Below, in pieces: positions 1-8,951 of a stretch of 64,000 nt of DNA. The translations under genes and the position numbers were made by a program. Below the pieces are notes generated by a model. It did no database searches. It had not been told where the DNA came from and was given only the letters and a program-made list of their open reading frames with translations. Source of the DNA: Gallionellales bacterium GWA2_54_124 (GTDB taxonomy: Bacteria; Pseudomonadota; Gammaproteobacteria; Burkholderiales; Gallionellaceae); the NCBI GenBank assembly GCA_001801025.1, contig MGWO01000001.1, forward strand, positions 1 to 64,000, given 5' to 3'. The first letter of the stretch is position 1. The number at the start of each line of letters is the position of its first letter.

Positions 1-1170
1 GATTGCCTCTTTCAGTCGGGCAAGATCACCGCGTCCTTCCGCTCTCACACGGCCAGTCAGATCGCCTTGCGATACGCCGTTCATCACGCCGCCCACATCA
101 CCCAGCATCGCCTGCATCGCCTGCATCGCCGAATTAACGTTCGACACTAATTCGGCATTCGCGCCATCCGGCATACGCGTTGCAAAATCACCGCTTTGAA
201 TCGCGCTCATAACGGAAGCCAATGCCAGCGTCTGAGAGCTCAGTTCATTGAATGCATCCTCTGTAGCTAGCAGCACCGTCCGCGCCTGACCGCGCATGCC
301 TCCCGCCAGCGGAATCCGATAGGTAACCCCAGCCTTCATTGCACCGGCAGAAGCCTGCAACTCGCGGAATACGGCCTCAACAGAATCAAGCACTTCATTG
401 AATGAAACAGAAATATCACGCAGCTCAGGAGATAACCCGACATGAACATCAAGCCTTCTGCCAAATCCTCCCGTTTCTGAAACAATTCGCATTTCTTGCT
501 GCAAACTCATCAGCGGACGCAGATTCCTCGCCAGAAGCCAGCGCAAAATAAAGAACAGCAGCACTTGCAAGGCAATAAACACGCCGGACACGATCATCAT
601 AAAACGGCTGCTGTTGGCCAGTTTACTTGTTATATCCAGGCGCAGATCAAGCGCGCCATTCACCACCCCCTCTTGAACCTGATGACAGCTCAAGCAGTTT
701 GTTCCGCGAAATTCTTTTTTGGCAATAAACGGGAATACGACCCGCAAGATCGTCTTATCGCCTTCGACATAACGCGTCGTGCTTTTCATCCCCGAGGTCA
801 ATACCTGACGATCGAGTTCATCACGCGGCTGCTCCTGCTCAAGACCGGGCCCAAATTGATCCTGCACCGGCTTGCCGCGCATTACCCGCAGATCAACGAT
901 GCCCTCTGAATCCTTCATTTTATTGACAAACAGTGCTCGCATAGCCGGGTCGGAAATAGTGCCACCGACCATCATCAAATTCAGGCCGTTAAGAACGCCA
1001 TCCGAAGCCTCCTGCGTGGATTGCCCGAGAAAATCTTCCAGCACCTCATCTTCATGAACACTTAACACGAAGAGAATTCCAGTCAGCACGATAAACAGTA
1101 TTATTTGCAGTGCAATTTGCAAACGCAATTGCACACTAAAGCCTGACCATACAGTAACAATCGATTTCAT
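1..1170 (-). CDS. Haem-c methyl-accepting chemotaxis protein (3' end outside window)
   Basis: I translated this by hand because it runs off the left edge and is missing from the ORF track. The 390 codons in the window start at an ATG preceded by GAGGTGG. Residues about 15-40 form a first membrane segment, followed by a periplasmic domain containing NCLSCHQ, a CXXCH haem-c motif. A second membrane segment (FIALQVLLFFILRW) and long HAMP-like helical repeats follow. The methyl-accepting signalling tip must lie outside the window. The layout matches the intact chemoreceptor at 2128-3762, so it is probably a membrane chemoreceptor sensing redox potential, O2 or NO through haem. The family call is confident; the ligand is unknown. 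Confidence 0.85.
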   Translation of the reverse strand, partial: MKSIVTVWSGFSVQLRLQIALQIILFIVLTGILFVLSVHEDEVLEDFLGQSTQEASDGVLNGLNLMMVGGTISDPAMRALFVNKMKDSEGIVDLRVMRGKPVQDQFGPGLEQEQPRDELDRQVLTSGMKSTTRYVEGDKTILRVVFPFIAKKEFRGTNCLSCHQVQEGVVNGALDLRLDITSKLANSSRFMMIVSGVFIALQVLLFFILRWLLARNLRPLMSLQQEMRIVSETGGFGRRLDVHVGLSPELRDISVSFNEVLDSVEAVFRELQASAGAMKAGVTYRIPLAGGMRGQARTVLLATEDAFNELSSQTLALASVMSAIQSGDFATRMPDGANAELVSNVNSAMQAMQAMLGDVGGVMNGVSQGDLTGRVRAEGRGDLARLKEAI

Positions 1171-1220
1171 AAACCACCTCATTCGTTAACGGACACACTC
1201 AGCTCGATCAGCTTGACAGG

Positions 1221-1763
1221 TTATCTTGTACGATCTAACTTGATGATACTAAATATGAATTCCTCATAACTCTTAAAACCCTGACTGCCGATTGCATCAA
1301 CTAAAATCCTGGTCGATGCATCCATCGCATCGCGCGTACCGGCATTCCGCTCTGCCTCCAACAGGGTGCGATACAACGCGGATACGGCAGATACGGCAAC
1401 CGGACTCGGGCGGCGCCTGACAGAGTAATATCCTGACACACGGCCACTCTCATCAAAATCGCAGGTAACGTTTGCCAAAACCCAGTAAAAGCTACCGTCT
1501 TTCGACATATTCTTCACATAAGCGTTAACTTCGCGGCCTTGCGCTAAGGTGTCCCACAGCAACTTAAAAACGGCACGCGGCATATCAGGATGACGCACAC
1601 AATTATGCTGCACCCCCATCAGCTCTTCTCGCGCAAACCCGGAAAATTTGATAAAGGCATTATTACCATATGTGATAATGCCTTTCAAATCAGTACGGGA
1701 AACAATCAAGTCGTTATCTTGCAGAACTCGCTCCACGCTTGTTGGCACCACTTTATTTTTCAT
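1221..1763 (-). CDS. Aer-like PAS domain protein
   Basis: A 180-residue protein made almost entirely of one PAS domain of the aerotaxis-receptor type. NNAFIKFSGF, HNCVRHPDMP and the downstream FYWVLANV and GYYSVRRRP strings are hallmarks of the FAD-binding Aer PAS fold. It lacks the membrane anchor and signalling domain of full Aer, so it may act as a soluble redox sensor that works with a separate receptor. It lies between two haem chemoreceptor genes and ends about 50 bp before the start of the left one on the same strand. The track starts at a TTG; the next codon is an ATG with GGGGA upstream, which I prefer. Confidence 0.8.
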   Translation of the reverse strand: MKNKVVPTSVERVLQDNDLIVSRTDLKGIITYGNNAFIKFSGFAREELMGVQHNCVRHPDMPRAVFKLLWDTLAQGREVNAYVKNMSKDGSFYWVLANVTCDFDESGRVSGYYSVRRRPSPVAVSAVSALYRTLLEAERNAGTRDAMDASTRILVDAIGSQGFKSYEEFIFSIIKLDRTR

Positions 1764-2127
1764 CAAGATCCCCGTTAAGTAATAACCGCCACAACGATGT
1801 CATTCCCCCCCTTACATCCCAGCGGCAACAAACAAATCTGAAACAAAACACGTCCAAAAGCGAACCTAGTCGAGATCGCGCCACGGCTCCGGCATCTATT
1901 CCCAAGCCGCGTTACTTGCAGCCGCTTGCATGACCTAACCTGCACAGCCTCATTTAAATCACCCTACACCGCCGGGCGTTGAAAACACCGCCACAACGCT
2001 CACTAAGCAACGCTCAGCACTTACGACTTGATTATTCTACTGGCATTTTGATAAAATTGATACAGGACTGATAAAATCAATTCGCATCTGATATTTATGA
2101 TACCATTTACGAAATCTCGGGGGTGTT
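1764..2127. promoter_or_regulatory. Divergent intergenic region with paired TGATAAAAT repeats
   Basis: No convincing gene lies between the PAS gene and the intact chemoreceptor. Near the chemoreceptor side are two 13-bp direct repeats, TGATAAAATTGAT (2049-2061) and TGATAAAATCAAT (2069-2081), exactly 20 bp apart, that is about two helical turns. A weak -10-like TATGAT sits at 2096-2101. This resembles a tandem operator, but no regulator is identified. Confidence 0.35.
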
Positions 2128-3762
2128 ATGAAAAAGTGGTGGAACAACCTTTCTCTTAAAAACAAATTGCAAATCCCATTGCAATTGATCTTAATGTCGG
2201 TACTGCTTTTCGGACAACACCTCACCGTAAAATGGTTTGAAGAGAGAATGCTCGATGAAGTCACGCAAAAAACGGCCTTGTCAGCAGAGCTGTCATTCAC
2301 CCAAATCAATACACTGATGCTGAACGGCTCAATTTCAGATCCAGCCAGACGCAAACAGACCATTGAAGATGCGAGACAGGACAAGAGTCTGAATATTGCG
2401 GAGCTAAGGGTGATACGCGGCAAACCCGTTGAAGAACAATTTGGCGCCGGACAGCCTTTTGAACAACCTCAAGACACGATGGATTTCAGAGCACTAGGCG
2501 GGTTCGGCATTCAAACTGGAAAATTTAATCCTCAGGGCGAACGCACAACCTTTCGCATGGTCGTTCCCTTTTCAGCCCGCAAAAATTACGGCGGGATCAA
2601 TTGCCTGCAATGCCACAAGGTTCGCGAGGGAGACGTTACCGGTGCCGTCAGCATCGTTGCCGATGTCTCCAAGGAATATGCGCTCATTAAACAACTCAAT
2701 ATTGCGCTGTGGAGCACACAACTCATTATTCAGCTGATGCTGTTCTTTGTCGTGGGCAGCGTGATCAAATACCTAACCCAGCCAGCGCGTGATCTGCGAA
2801 ATATCATGCTTAAAATACAAGCCACAGGGGACCTGACGTTACGCGCCCCCGTCAGCAGCAACGATGAAATCGGACAAACCTCCAAGGCATTCGATTCGCT
2901 GATTGATAGCCTGTCAGACACACTGAGGCAGGTTCAAACTGGCGCACAAGACGTATGCAGAACCGCAGCACAACTGACAGCCACCTCAGGACATATCTGC
3001 AGTGACTCCTTAATGCAGAGCGAAGCTGCAAGCGCAACCGTCATTGCCATTAAGCACATGTCGTCAAGAATCGACTCCGTTGCACACCGCACTGATGAGG
3101 TACGCATGATGTCAGAAGAAAGCCTGACATACACCCGCGCAGGAAATGAAAATGCAATTAATATGATAAGGGAAGTACAGGTCGTCGAAAAAACAGTCCG
3201 GCAAATTGCCGTGTCGGTAGATGAGTTCGTGCAGAGCACCCGCACCATTGCCGACATGGCACAACAAGTCAAAGACATCGCGGAACAAACGAATTTATTG
3301 GCACTCAATGCGGCCATTGAGGCCGCACGAGCAGGAGAGCAAGGACGCGGGTTCGCCGTAGTCGCCAATGAAGTGCGCAAACTGGCAGAAAAATCCGCTG
3401 GCTCGGCACAGAAAATTGACAGCGTAATCGCTGCATTAGGCGAAAAATCGGCACGTGCGGAAGGATCCATCAAATCCAGCCTCGCCTCGCTGCATACCAC
3501 CTTGCAACATATTGATCAGGTAACCGGCGTACTTGACAATGCAGGAACATCGGTGAATGCGACAAGCAGTGGCGTCGATGAAATCGCCTCATCCATACAT
3601 GAGCAGAATCAAACCAGCTTAGAAATCACACGACATATTGAACACATAGCGCTGCTGGCAGAACAAAATCATAGCCACATCGTGCAGAGCACGGAGGGAA
3701 TTTTGCATATTGAGCAGTTAGCGCGCCGATTTGAATCCGCTGCGAGCCGTTTCAGGCTGTAA
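2128..3762 (+). CDS. Haem-c methyl-accepting chemotaxis protein
   Basis: An intact 544-residue chemoreceptor. TM1 lies at about residues 14-32, then a periplasmic sensor domain with NCLQCHK (CXXCH, near residue 160), TM2 at about 195-215, a HAMP segment to about 270, and a cytoplasmic signalling domain whose hairpin tip reads [20 protein letters not shown] (about 385-425). The CXXCH in a periplasmic domain implies covalent haem attachment by the cytochrome c maturation system. Family knowledge says such receptors sense redox state or small gases; the ligand here is inferred. There is no CheR-docking pentapeptide at the C-terminus. It is the best reference for the left-edge paralogue and the pseudogene near 24 kb. 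Confidence 0.92.
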   Translation: MKKWWNNLSLKNKLQIPLQLILMSVLLFGQHLTVKWFEERMLDEVTQKTALSAELSFTQINTLMLNGSISDPARRKQTIEDARQDKSLNIAELRVIRGKPVEEQFGAGQPFEQPQDTMDFRALGGFGIQTGKFNPQGERTTFRMVVPFSARKNYGGINCLQCHKVREGDVTGAVSIVADVSKEYALIKQLNIALWSTQLIIQLMLFFVVGSVIKYLTQPARDLRNIMLKIQATGDLTLRAPVSSNDEIGQTSKAFDSLIDSLSDTLRQVQTGAQDVCRTAAQLTATSGHICSDSLMQSEAASATVIAIKHMSSRIDSVAHRTDEVRMMSEESLTYTRAGNENAINMIREVQVVEKTVRQIAVSVDEFVQSTRTIADMAQQVKDIAEQTNLLALNAAIEAARAGEQGRGFAVVANEVRKLAEKSAGSAQKIDSVIAALGEKSARAEGSIKSSLASLHTTLQHIDQVTGVLDNAGTSVNATSSGVDEIASSIHEQNQTSLEITRHIEHIALLAEQNHSHIVQSTEGILHIEQLARRFESAASRFRL

Positions 3763-3838
3763 CGACAAGCTCGGTAACCGCATAAGCCAAAAATGAGCGC
3801 CCCCCGATGAAATACCCCAGCCAATTGGAGCATAAATC

Positions 3839-4123
3839 ATGAGCCAAAACACCTTTGAGCTAGCTGTAAATCTGACCAAGTTAGCGATGGAGTTGGATTA
3901 CGTCAAGAATAGTTTCCCTCCACAGGCCAAACAGCTGTCAGTTTGTACCGTCGAAAAATTACACTCCCTGGCATCAATACTAGCCGGGGACAGAGCTGAA
4001 ATAATATACGATACAACGGAAGATACACCAGGCGATTATCTCTATACAGCAAATTTTAACGATCATATAGACGACTCCATTGGTGAGCTGCAGTGCATCA
4101 TGAAATCGACCAGTCATAATTAA
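3839..4123 (+). CDS. Hypothetical protein, 94 aa
   Basis: A small acidic soluble protein with no signal peptide or membrane segment; I do not recognise the family. The start ATG follows an A/T-rich leader with GGAG (TTGGAGCATAAATC). The C-terminal half (DTTEDTPGDYLYTANFNDH) is rich in Asp and Thr. It lies between the haem chemoreceptor (76 bp upstream) and a small Cys-rich gene plus HD-GYP protein downstream, all on one strand, so it may belong to the HD-GYP operon. A role as accessory protein in that pathway is guesswork. Confidence 0.55.
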   Translation: MSQNTFELAVNLTKLAMELDYVKNSFPPQAKQLSVCTVEKLHSLASILAGDRAEIIYDTTEDTPGDYLYTANFNDHIDDSIGELQCIMKSTSHN

Positions 4124-4144
4124 ATGTACACACAGAGATTTGCC

Positions 4145-4360
4145 ATGAACAAAAATGAAGTACGCAGCACCTTCAAAGATCAGGCTTCGCTGATCAGAGA
4201 GATTCAGCTAGCAGACGGAGCATCACCTTGTTATGGCACAGCCAAGTCAAAGTTTTGCGATAGTCCGTGCTGCTGGCGTCATGACTGTTTTGACGACAAC
4301 AGCCCACACTCGGGAGATTTGTCCTCTGATAGCATAGTCAACACGAATATCGGGCACTAG
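4145..4360 (+). CDS. Small Cys-rich hypothetical protein
   Basis: About 71 residues if the second ATG is used, which is preceded by CAGAGA; the track start 21 bp upstream has no ribosome site. The middle reads KFCDSPCCWRHDCF, four cysteines with a Trp-Arg-His block, which suggests a metal- or Fe-S-binding knuckle. It ends 7 bp before the HD-GYP gene, so the two are probably co-transcribed. I do not recognise a named family. The clustered cysteines and tight spacing make it more likely real than a random frame. Confidence 0.5.
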   Translation: MNKNEVRSTFKDQASLIREIQLADGASPCYGTAKSKFCDSPCCWRHDCFDDNSPHSGDLSSDSIVNTNIGH

Positions 4361-4367
4361 GATAAAA

Positions 4368-5609
4368 ATGCTGAAAAAAATTAGCGTAGATGATGTGAAG
4401 CTAGGTATGCATATTGAAGAAATGTGCGGAGGCTGGATGGACCATCCATTTTGGAAAAGCTCGTTCGAGGTAAAAGACTCGAAAATACTGCACATGTTGC
4501 ACAGAAGCGCCGTCCGTGAAGTATGGATTAACACCCGAAAGGGTATTGATGTTGCACCTGAAGTAAATACTGCCAGCGAAGACATTGAAAATCTTAAGGT
4601 AGAAGAAACCTTGCTCCTCGCAAGTAAAACTCAGAGCCATACCGAAAATCACCAGATAAGTCTTCACGATGAAATTGATCGCGCACGAATCATACACGCT
4701 AAAGCAAAAAAAGAAGTCATTTCCATGTTTCAAAACGCGCGTATGGGACGGATGCTCAATCTGGAAAATGTAGAGTCATTAGTCGATGAAATAAACCAGT
4801 CAATGCTGCGCAATGACTCTGCGCTGCTAAGCCTGTTACGCATAAAAAATAAGGATGACTATACCTATCTTCATTCAATTTCCGTCTGCGCCCTAATGCT
4901 TTCATTAGGACGAAAACTGGGCTTGGAAGGGGCCAGCTTAAACGAAGCGGGAATGGCTGGGTTATTGCATGATATTGGCAAATCATTAATCCCGGAAAAT
5001 ATACTGAACAAGCCATCACATCTGAGTGATTGTGAATTTGAAGTTATGAAAGAACACCCGCAATTGGGTTGGAATATTCTGTCACAATCTTCGGAAATTA
5101 GCGAAATTACACTGGATGTATGCTTGCATCACCATGAGCGACTGGATGGCAGTGGCTACCCAAAGCAGTTGTCAGGTGATACTATTTCACTGTTTTCTCG
5201 TATGGCGGCAATTTGTGATGTGTACGATGCCATTACTGCTGATCGCTGTTACAAAAAGGCTTGGGAACCGGCCATTGCCATTCGAAAAATGGCTGAATGG
5301 AAAGACGGAAACTATGATGTACTCATTTTCCATGCCTTTATCAAAACGATCGGTATCTATCCCGTAGGGTCATTAGTAACACTAAATTCCGGTCGACTCG
5401 GCATCGTCATTGAACAGACCCCTAAAAGTCTACTAACGCCACGTATCACGGTATTTTATTCGACTCGAAGCAGTGAATATATTCATCCAGAAATTGTCGA
5501 CTTATCAAAATCACAGGATGGTATCTTCAATATCGAATCTACCTCTGACTGGCCATTCTCAACTGATTTTTTGCAACGGATGCTTGAAATAAACCCGCAT
5601 CCTGATTAA
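4368..5609 (+). CDS. HD-GYP domain cyclic-di-GMP phosphodiesterase
   Basis: 413 residues. The N-terminal ~130 residues match the DUF3391-type region common in HD-GYP proteins (KKISVDDVKLGMHIEEM...). The HD-GYP domain covers about 160-340: LLHDIGKSLIP provides the HD metal motif, HHERLDGSGYP the GYP loop, and CDVYDAITADR the later metal ligand segment. All core catalytic residues appear intact, so c-di-GMP hydrolysis to pGpG or GMP is expected. There is no membrane segment. It follows the Cys-rich gene by 7 bp and is closed by a strong terminator. It should lower c-di-GMP and favour motility, consistent with neighbouring chemoreceptors. Confidence 0.9.
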   Translation: MLKKISVDDVKLGMHIEEMCGGWMDHPFWKSSFEVKDSKILHMLHRSAVREVWINTRKGIDVAPEVNTASEDIENLKVEETLLLASKTQSHTENHQISLHDEIDRARIIHAKAKKEVISMFQNARMGRMLNLENVESLVDEINQSMLRNDSALLSLLRIKNKDDYTYLHSISVCALMLSLGRKLGLEGASLNEAGMAGLLHDIGKSLIPENILNKPSHLSDCEFEVMKEHPQLGWNILSQSSEISEITLDVCLHHHERLDGSGYPKQLSGDTISLFSRMAAICDVYDAITADRCYKKAWEPAIAIRKMAEWKDGNYDVLIFHAFIKTIGIYPVGSLVTLNSGRLGIVIEQTPKSLLTPRITVFYSTRSSEYIHPEIVDLSKSQDGIFNIESTSDWPFSTDFLQRMLEINPHPD

Positions 5610-5700
5610 TGATCTGTAAAACAAGCAACGCCAGAATACAGAAAAATATTATTACCGATTAACCGCGGTCAGCGATACTTAATATGAGTAACTATTCCCA

Positions 5701-5736
5701 TGCAATATTTCCCTCTCAAAATATTGCACTTTTTTT
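5701..5736 (+). terminator. Rho-independent terminator after HD-GYP gene
   Basis: TGCAATATTT and AAATATTGCA form a perfect 10-bp stem around an 8-nt loop, followed by C and seven T residues. It lies 92 bp after the HD-GYP stop codon and before the HDOD gene, so it should end the upstream transcript. Confidence 0.85.
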
Positions 5737-5784
5737 GTGAGCGCGCCGTATTATATATAGAGATTTCCATTTAAAAATATCATC

Positions 5785-6633
5785 ATGCTGAAACGCCGCC
5801 TTGAAAAAATTGATACCCTGCCGGCCATGCCGACAATTGCGCAAAAACTGCTTAGTTTAAAGATTGAAACATTCGATGGAGAATCCGCTTTACTCAAACT
5901 AATTGAGCAAGATCCCCAGCTATCCGCAAAAATTATTGGGTTGGCCAACTCACCATTATTAAGTTCGTCAAGAAAGACCTCCTCTATCAATGGTGCTGCA
6001 ATGTTACTCGGCATGAGCAGAGTAAAATCCATTGCCATTGGAATTGCAGCTATCTCGGCGCTGACTCAGATGCCGCAGAGTAAATTAAATGTGACAGAAC
6101 TGTGGCTGCACAGCCTGACCGTGGCGCTATCTATGCGCGCCATCGCACAGTTTATGCCTGAGCAATCGAGACCTGACGATGATCAAATTTTTTTAGCGGG
6201 TCTTTTGCATGATATTGGTTATTTGGTATTGTCTTATCTGGACACTAAACTCAGCGACCAATTACATGAACAAATTTGCCAGGAACACAGCACTATTTCT
6301 ACGCTTGAAATTGAGCAAAATTTACTGGGGATAACCCACTGCGAACTCAGTGCACAATTGGCACTCAACTGGGGACTTGAAAATAATATTGTCTCGGCAT
6401 TACGCAACCACCATTTATCAGATTTTTTTCACAATAAAGACAGCATCGATAATACCCTAGCAGTCCTCATAACATTGGCTGAAAAATTACTTCCGTCATT
6501 TGGTGCAACTAATCTGGAAAAAAGGATTGGCCAGCAAGAGTGGGAATTATTAGGCATTGACCCTGGCAAATCTGAAGATATTTACACAAGTGTAAATAAT
6601 CAAATTGAACATGCAAAGCAACTGACCATATAG
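5785..6633 (+). CDS. HDOD domain signalling protein
   Basis: 282 residues forming a single HDOD domain (about 10-210) with a C-terminal helical tail. DTLPAMPTIAQKLLSL is the typical HDOD opening, and GLLHDIGYLVL retains an HD pair. HDOD proteins are HD-superfamily relatives that usually lack phosphohydrolase activity and act as scaffolds in chemotaxis, c-di-GMP or stress signalling. It stands alone after the terminator of the HD-GYP operon, with an AT-rich leader. A second HDOD protein lies at 7373-8248 on the other strand. Confidence 0.85.
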   Translation: MLKRRLEKIDTLPAMPTIAQKLLSLKIETFDGESALLKLIEQDPQLSAKIIGLANSPLLSSSRKTSSINGAAMLLGMSRVKSIAIGIAAISALTQMPQSKLNVTELWLHSLTVALSMRAIAQFMPEQSRPDDDQIFLAGLLHDIGYLVLSYLDTKLSDQLHEQICQEHSTISTLEIEQNLLGITHCELSAQLALNWGLENNIVSALRNHHLSDFFHNKDSIDNTLAVLITLAEKLLPSFGATNLEKRIGQQEWELLGIDPGKSEDIYTSVNNQIEHAKQLTI

Positions 6634-6928
6634 CGCCACGCTTAAATTTTTCTGTTCCATAATTTATCCTGCATTTTGTTATTATCGCTTCATGCTGTTT
6701 TGTTCCGGACCTCTGAGCAAAAATTAGACCTGCTCTGCAGGGTTTAAAACCTTTAGCTTATTCTAGCAGCCGGGATGGATCCTTTAGCATTGCAAAAATC
6801 TGGATGCAAGCCAATCTTGGCAACCCAAAAAAATAACTAAATAACAACGAAAAATGTAGTATCATTATTTCGCCTTTGCTCAGCGATGAAAGGCCTTTTT
6901 TTACGTTACTTACAACAAGGTGATTATT

Positions 6929-7120
6929 ATGCAAATCAGCTCCGTACACTCAGCGACAAACTTCAGCGTACAACCGCAAAGTGCCATCACACATGCTAAA
7001 GAAATTGAGAATGACGGCGACAAAGATGATGCCGCGCAAAATGCCGTCACCGCACAATCAGCCCCCACCGTTAACACCAGCGGCCAATCAATCGGCAATA
7101 TTATCAATATACAAGCATAA
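6929..7120 (+). CDS. Small hypothetical protein, 63 aa
   Basis: The ATG at 6929 is preceded by ACAAGG at a good distance; the track's GTG start at 6920 overlaps that ribosome site and is less likely. The product is Ala-, Ser- and Asn-rich, hydrophilic, with no membrane segment (HAKEIENDGDKDDAAQNAV in the middle). Such short low-complexity proteins are often exported or motility-associated, but I do not recognise this one. The upstream 295 bp contain no other gene. Confidence 0.5.
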   Translation: MQISSVHSATNFSVQPQSAITHAKEIENDGDKDDAAQNAVTAQSAPTVNTSGQSIGNIINIQA

Positions 7121-7242
7121 AATTTAAAGTTTCGCAGCACCATCAAAATCGTTGGGGCAGCCCCGCAGCCACCCCTTCACGCTTGATCATGCTGGCACCC
7201 GAGAATGGGTGCTTTAAAGGCAATCCGGCACCTCAGCCAGCT

Positions 7243-7270
7243 CGTCTGCCTAAACAAGTTTGGGCAGACG
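7243..7270. terminator. Long hairpin between convergent genes
   Basis: CGTCTGCC and GGCAGACG form an 8-bp stem that continues inward through a T-G wobble and AAAC/GTTT, giving a nearly perfect 13-bp inverted repeat with a 2-nt centre. It sits between the 63-aa gene (+) and the HDOD gene (-), where a bidirectional terminator is expected, but neither side has a strong T tract. Confidence 0.45.
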
Positions 7271-7372
7271 GCAAGGGTGCAACATCTGGCATTGCTGCGT
7301 CACCGGCAGCCCATGATTGCAGCCGTAGTCATGCTGAAGTTTTGGCAATCTGCCTGAGCCTGTACGCGACTG

Positions 7373-8248
7373 TTATGAAAAAAGCATACTGGCATGGTGC
7401 GCGCGCGCCGTGATTCTGCCGAACAAGGATATAAAATCCGGACGTGCTTCGCAGCCCCAGATTAGCCCCAGTTTTTCGCATGCACCCGTTGAAATAAACG
7501 TCACACGACTTCCCTGAGCGCCACCCAAATCCAGCGCATTGGTCATCACTTCGCCTACGTGCAATAAGGCCACCAGCGGGTCGCTGCAATGAAGCCCCGG
7601 TGCATGGTGATGTTTGATGGCATGGCTAATGCTATCGGGCAGGCCCCAGTATTGAGTGATCCAGGCACCGATAACGGCGTGATCGACGCCGAACGCGGCT
7701 TGCTCGGCATCCTCTATGCCCACCTGACGTCGGCGAGCCTCTAACCAGACCTCCTGATAAGCTTCGGGTCGGAAGCTGTACAGCCAAAGCTTGCCGATAT
7801 CGTGCAGCAGTCCTGCGACCAGCGCTGCTTCCGAGGTGATTCGGCTCATATCAATCTGGCGGGCCAGTTCTTGCGTGCAGACTGAAACGGCTACGCAATG
7901 TCGCCAAAACCTTTCTGGAATCTGGACGCTCAGACTATCGGCAGCAAAACCGGTGATACTGCTGACTAGTGTCATTTCACGGATGTTTCCCACACCAATT
8001 AATGAAATGGCTGTATACAGATCCATAATCTCAGACAGATTGCGCGTTCGGCTGCCCGCTCTGTTGGCAAGTGATAGCACGCGGGCTGCGATGACCGGAT
8101 CCTGCTCGATGTAACTGACCAGTTCATTTAAATTGGCGTCCGTATCATTGACGGCGGACAGAATTTTGCTAATGATTAAAGGGAAGCTTGGCAGCTGCTG
8201 GCACAGTCTGATGACTTCATCTTGGCAGATAGAATGGGCGAGGTTCAT
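7373..8248 (-). CDS. HDOD domain protein in CheY operon
   Basis: 291 residues with an N-terminal HDOD domain (about 15-215; LPSFPLIISKILSAV opening, LLHDIGKLWLYSFRP HD motif, IKHHHAPG later). The last ~70 residues form a short conserved extension. It is the third gene of a translationally coupled trio: its ATG overlaps the stop of the 108-aa gene by ATGA, and that gene overlaps the CheY-like regulator. The arrangement suggests the HDOD protein is the output scaffold for that receiver. No catalytic activity should be assumed. Confidence 0.87.
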   Translation of the reverse strand: MNLAHSICQDEVIRLCQQLPSFPLIISKILSAVNDTDANLNELVSYIEQDPVIAARVLSLANRAGSRTRNLSEIMDLYTAISLIGVGNIREMTLVSSITGFAADSLSVQIPERFWRHCVAVSVCTQELARQIDMSRITSEAALVAGLLHDIGKLWLYSFRPEAYQEVWLEARRRQVGIEDAEQAAFGVDHAVIGAWITQYWGLPDSISHAIKHHHAPGLHCSDPLVALLHVGEVMTNALDLGGAQGSRVTFISTGACEKLGLIWGCEARPDFISLFGRITARAHHASMLFS

Positions 8249-8571
8249 TTGCTGTGAAAAATAAGAATTTGGTTGAAAAGGGTCGCCATGGCAGGATCCG
8301 ATAAATCAGCACCGGCGAAAATTTCCATGACGCGATGAGCCGTCTCGGCCGCTTCAATGGCAATCTGTTCACTTGCACGGTCTTCCGGTTCCACGATAAA
8401 CATGAATTCCGCCTTGTGAGCGTAAAGTTGTTGCAGACTGTTGTGCGTCAGAATATGGCCTGCCGGCAACGTCAGATTGAGAATGCCATGGCTGATGGTG
8501 CTCAACGGGGCTGCCAGTTCCATGCCGGCTTCCGCTTCGATCAGTGTGATATAGCGCGGACGTTTGTTCAT
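8245..8571 (-). CDS. Small DUF3391-like protein between CheY and HDOD genes
   Basis: 108 residues. RPRYITLIEAEAGMELAAPLS followed by LTLPAGHILTHNSLQQLYAHKAEFMFIV resembles the N-terminal module seen before HD-GYP domains (compare the first 100 residues of the protein at 4368), but stands alone here. The ATG shares one base with the upstream regulator's stop (TGATG), and its own stop overlaps the HDOD start, so all three should be made together. I infer it is a detached adaptor of an HD-type signalling protein; the function is not known. Confidence 0.7.
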   Translation of the reverse strand: MNKRPRYITLIEAEAGMELAAPLSTISHGILNLTLPAGHILTHNSLQQLYAHKAEFMFIVEPEDRASEQIAIEAAETAHRVMEIFAGADLSDPAMATLFNQILIFHSK

Positions 8572-8951
8572 CACTGTTCCTCCGGCTTGAGCAGCGCTTC
8601 CTTCATGTACGTTGCGAGCGCCACCGGGCTAAAGGGTTTGACAAAGTAGGCATCCGCACCGAGTGCGCGGCCAAATTCCTGATCAGCAATCTGGCCGCAG
8701 GCGGTGACCAGCACAACGTGGATGCCGGACAGCTCAGGCGACTGCTTGATGCGTTCACATAACTGAAAACCATTGAGTTGGCCCGGCATCATGACATCGA
8801 GCACAATGCCATCCGGCTTGTCCTTCAGTATCAACTGATAGGCGCTATCCCCATCGCAGGCTTCGGTCAGAACAAAACGTTTATCTTGCAGTGCGATCAG
8901 GATCATTTTTCGGATGATCGGTTGATCATCGACGATCATAATTTTTTTCAT
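8571..8951 (-). CDS. CheY-like response regulator
   Basis: A 126-residue single receiver domain. KIMIVDDQPIIRKM carries the acidic pair, GIVLDVMMPG the phospho-acceptor Asp (near residue 52), VVLVTACG the switch Thr, and YFVKPFSP the conserved Lys-Pro. There is no output domain, so it works through protein contacts, most likely with the coupled downstream small protein and HDOD protein. The 215-bp gap upstream, after the neighbouring regulator pair, probably holds the promoter of this three-gene operon. Confidence 0.9.
   Translation of the reverse strand: MKKIMIVDDQPIIRKMILIALQDKRFVLTEACDGDSAYQLILKDKPDGIVLDVMMPGQLNGFQLCERIKQSPELSGIHVVLVTACGQIADQEFGRALGADAYFVKPFSPVALATYMKEALLKPEEQ

Noticed and set aside
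2934-3500. 188-codon ORF antisense to the chemoreceptor
   Set aside because: Shadow of the conserved signalling domain.
6634-6928. c-di-GMP riboswitch before the 63-aa gene
   Set aside because: The conserved GEMM core and tetraloop pattern are not present.
7183-7413. 76-codon plus-strand ORF
   Set aside because: Runs through an inverted repeat and into the 3' end of the HDOD gene; no ribosome site or family.
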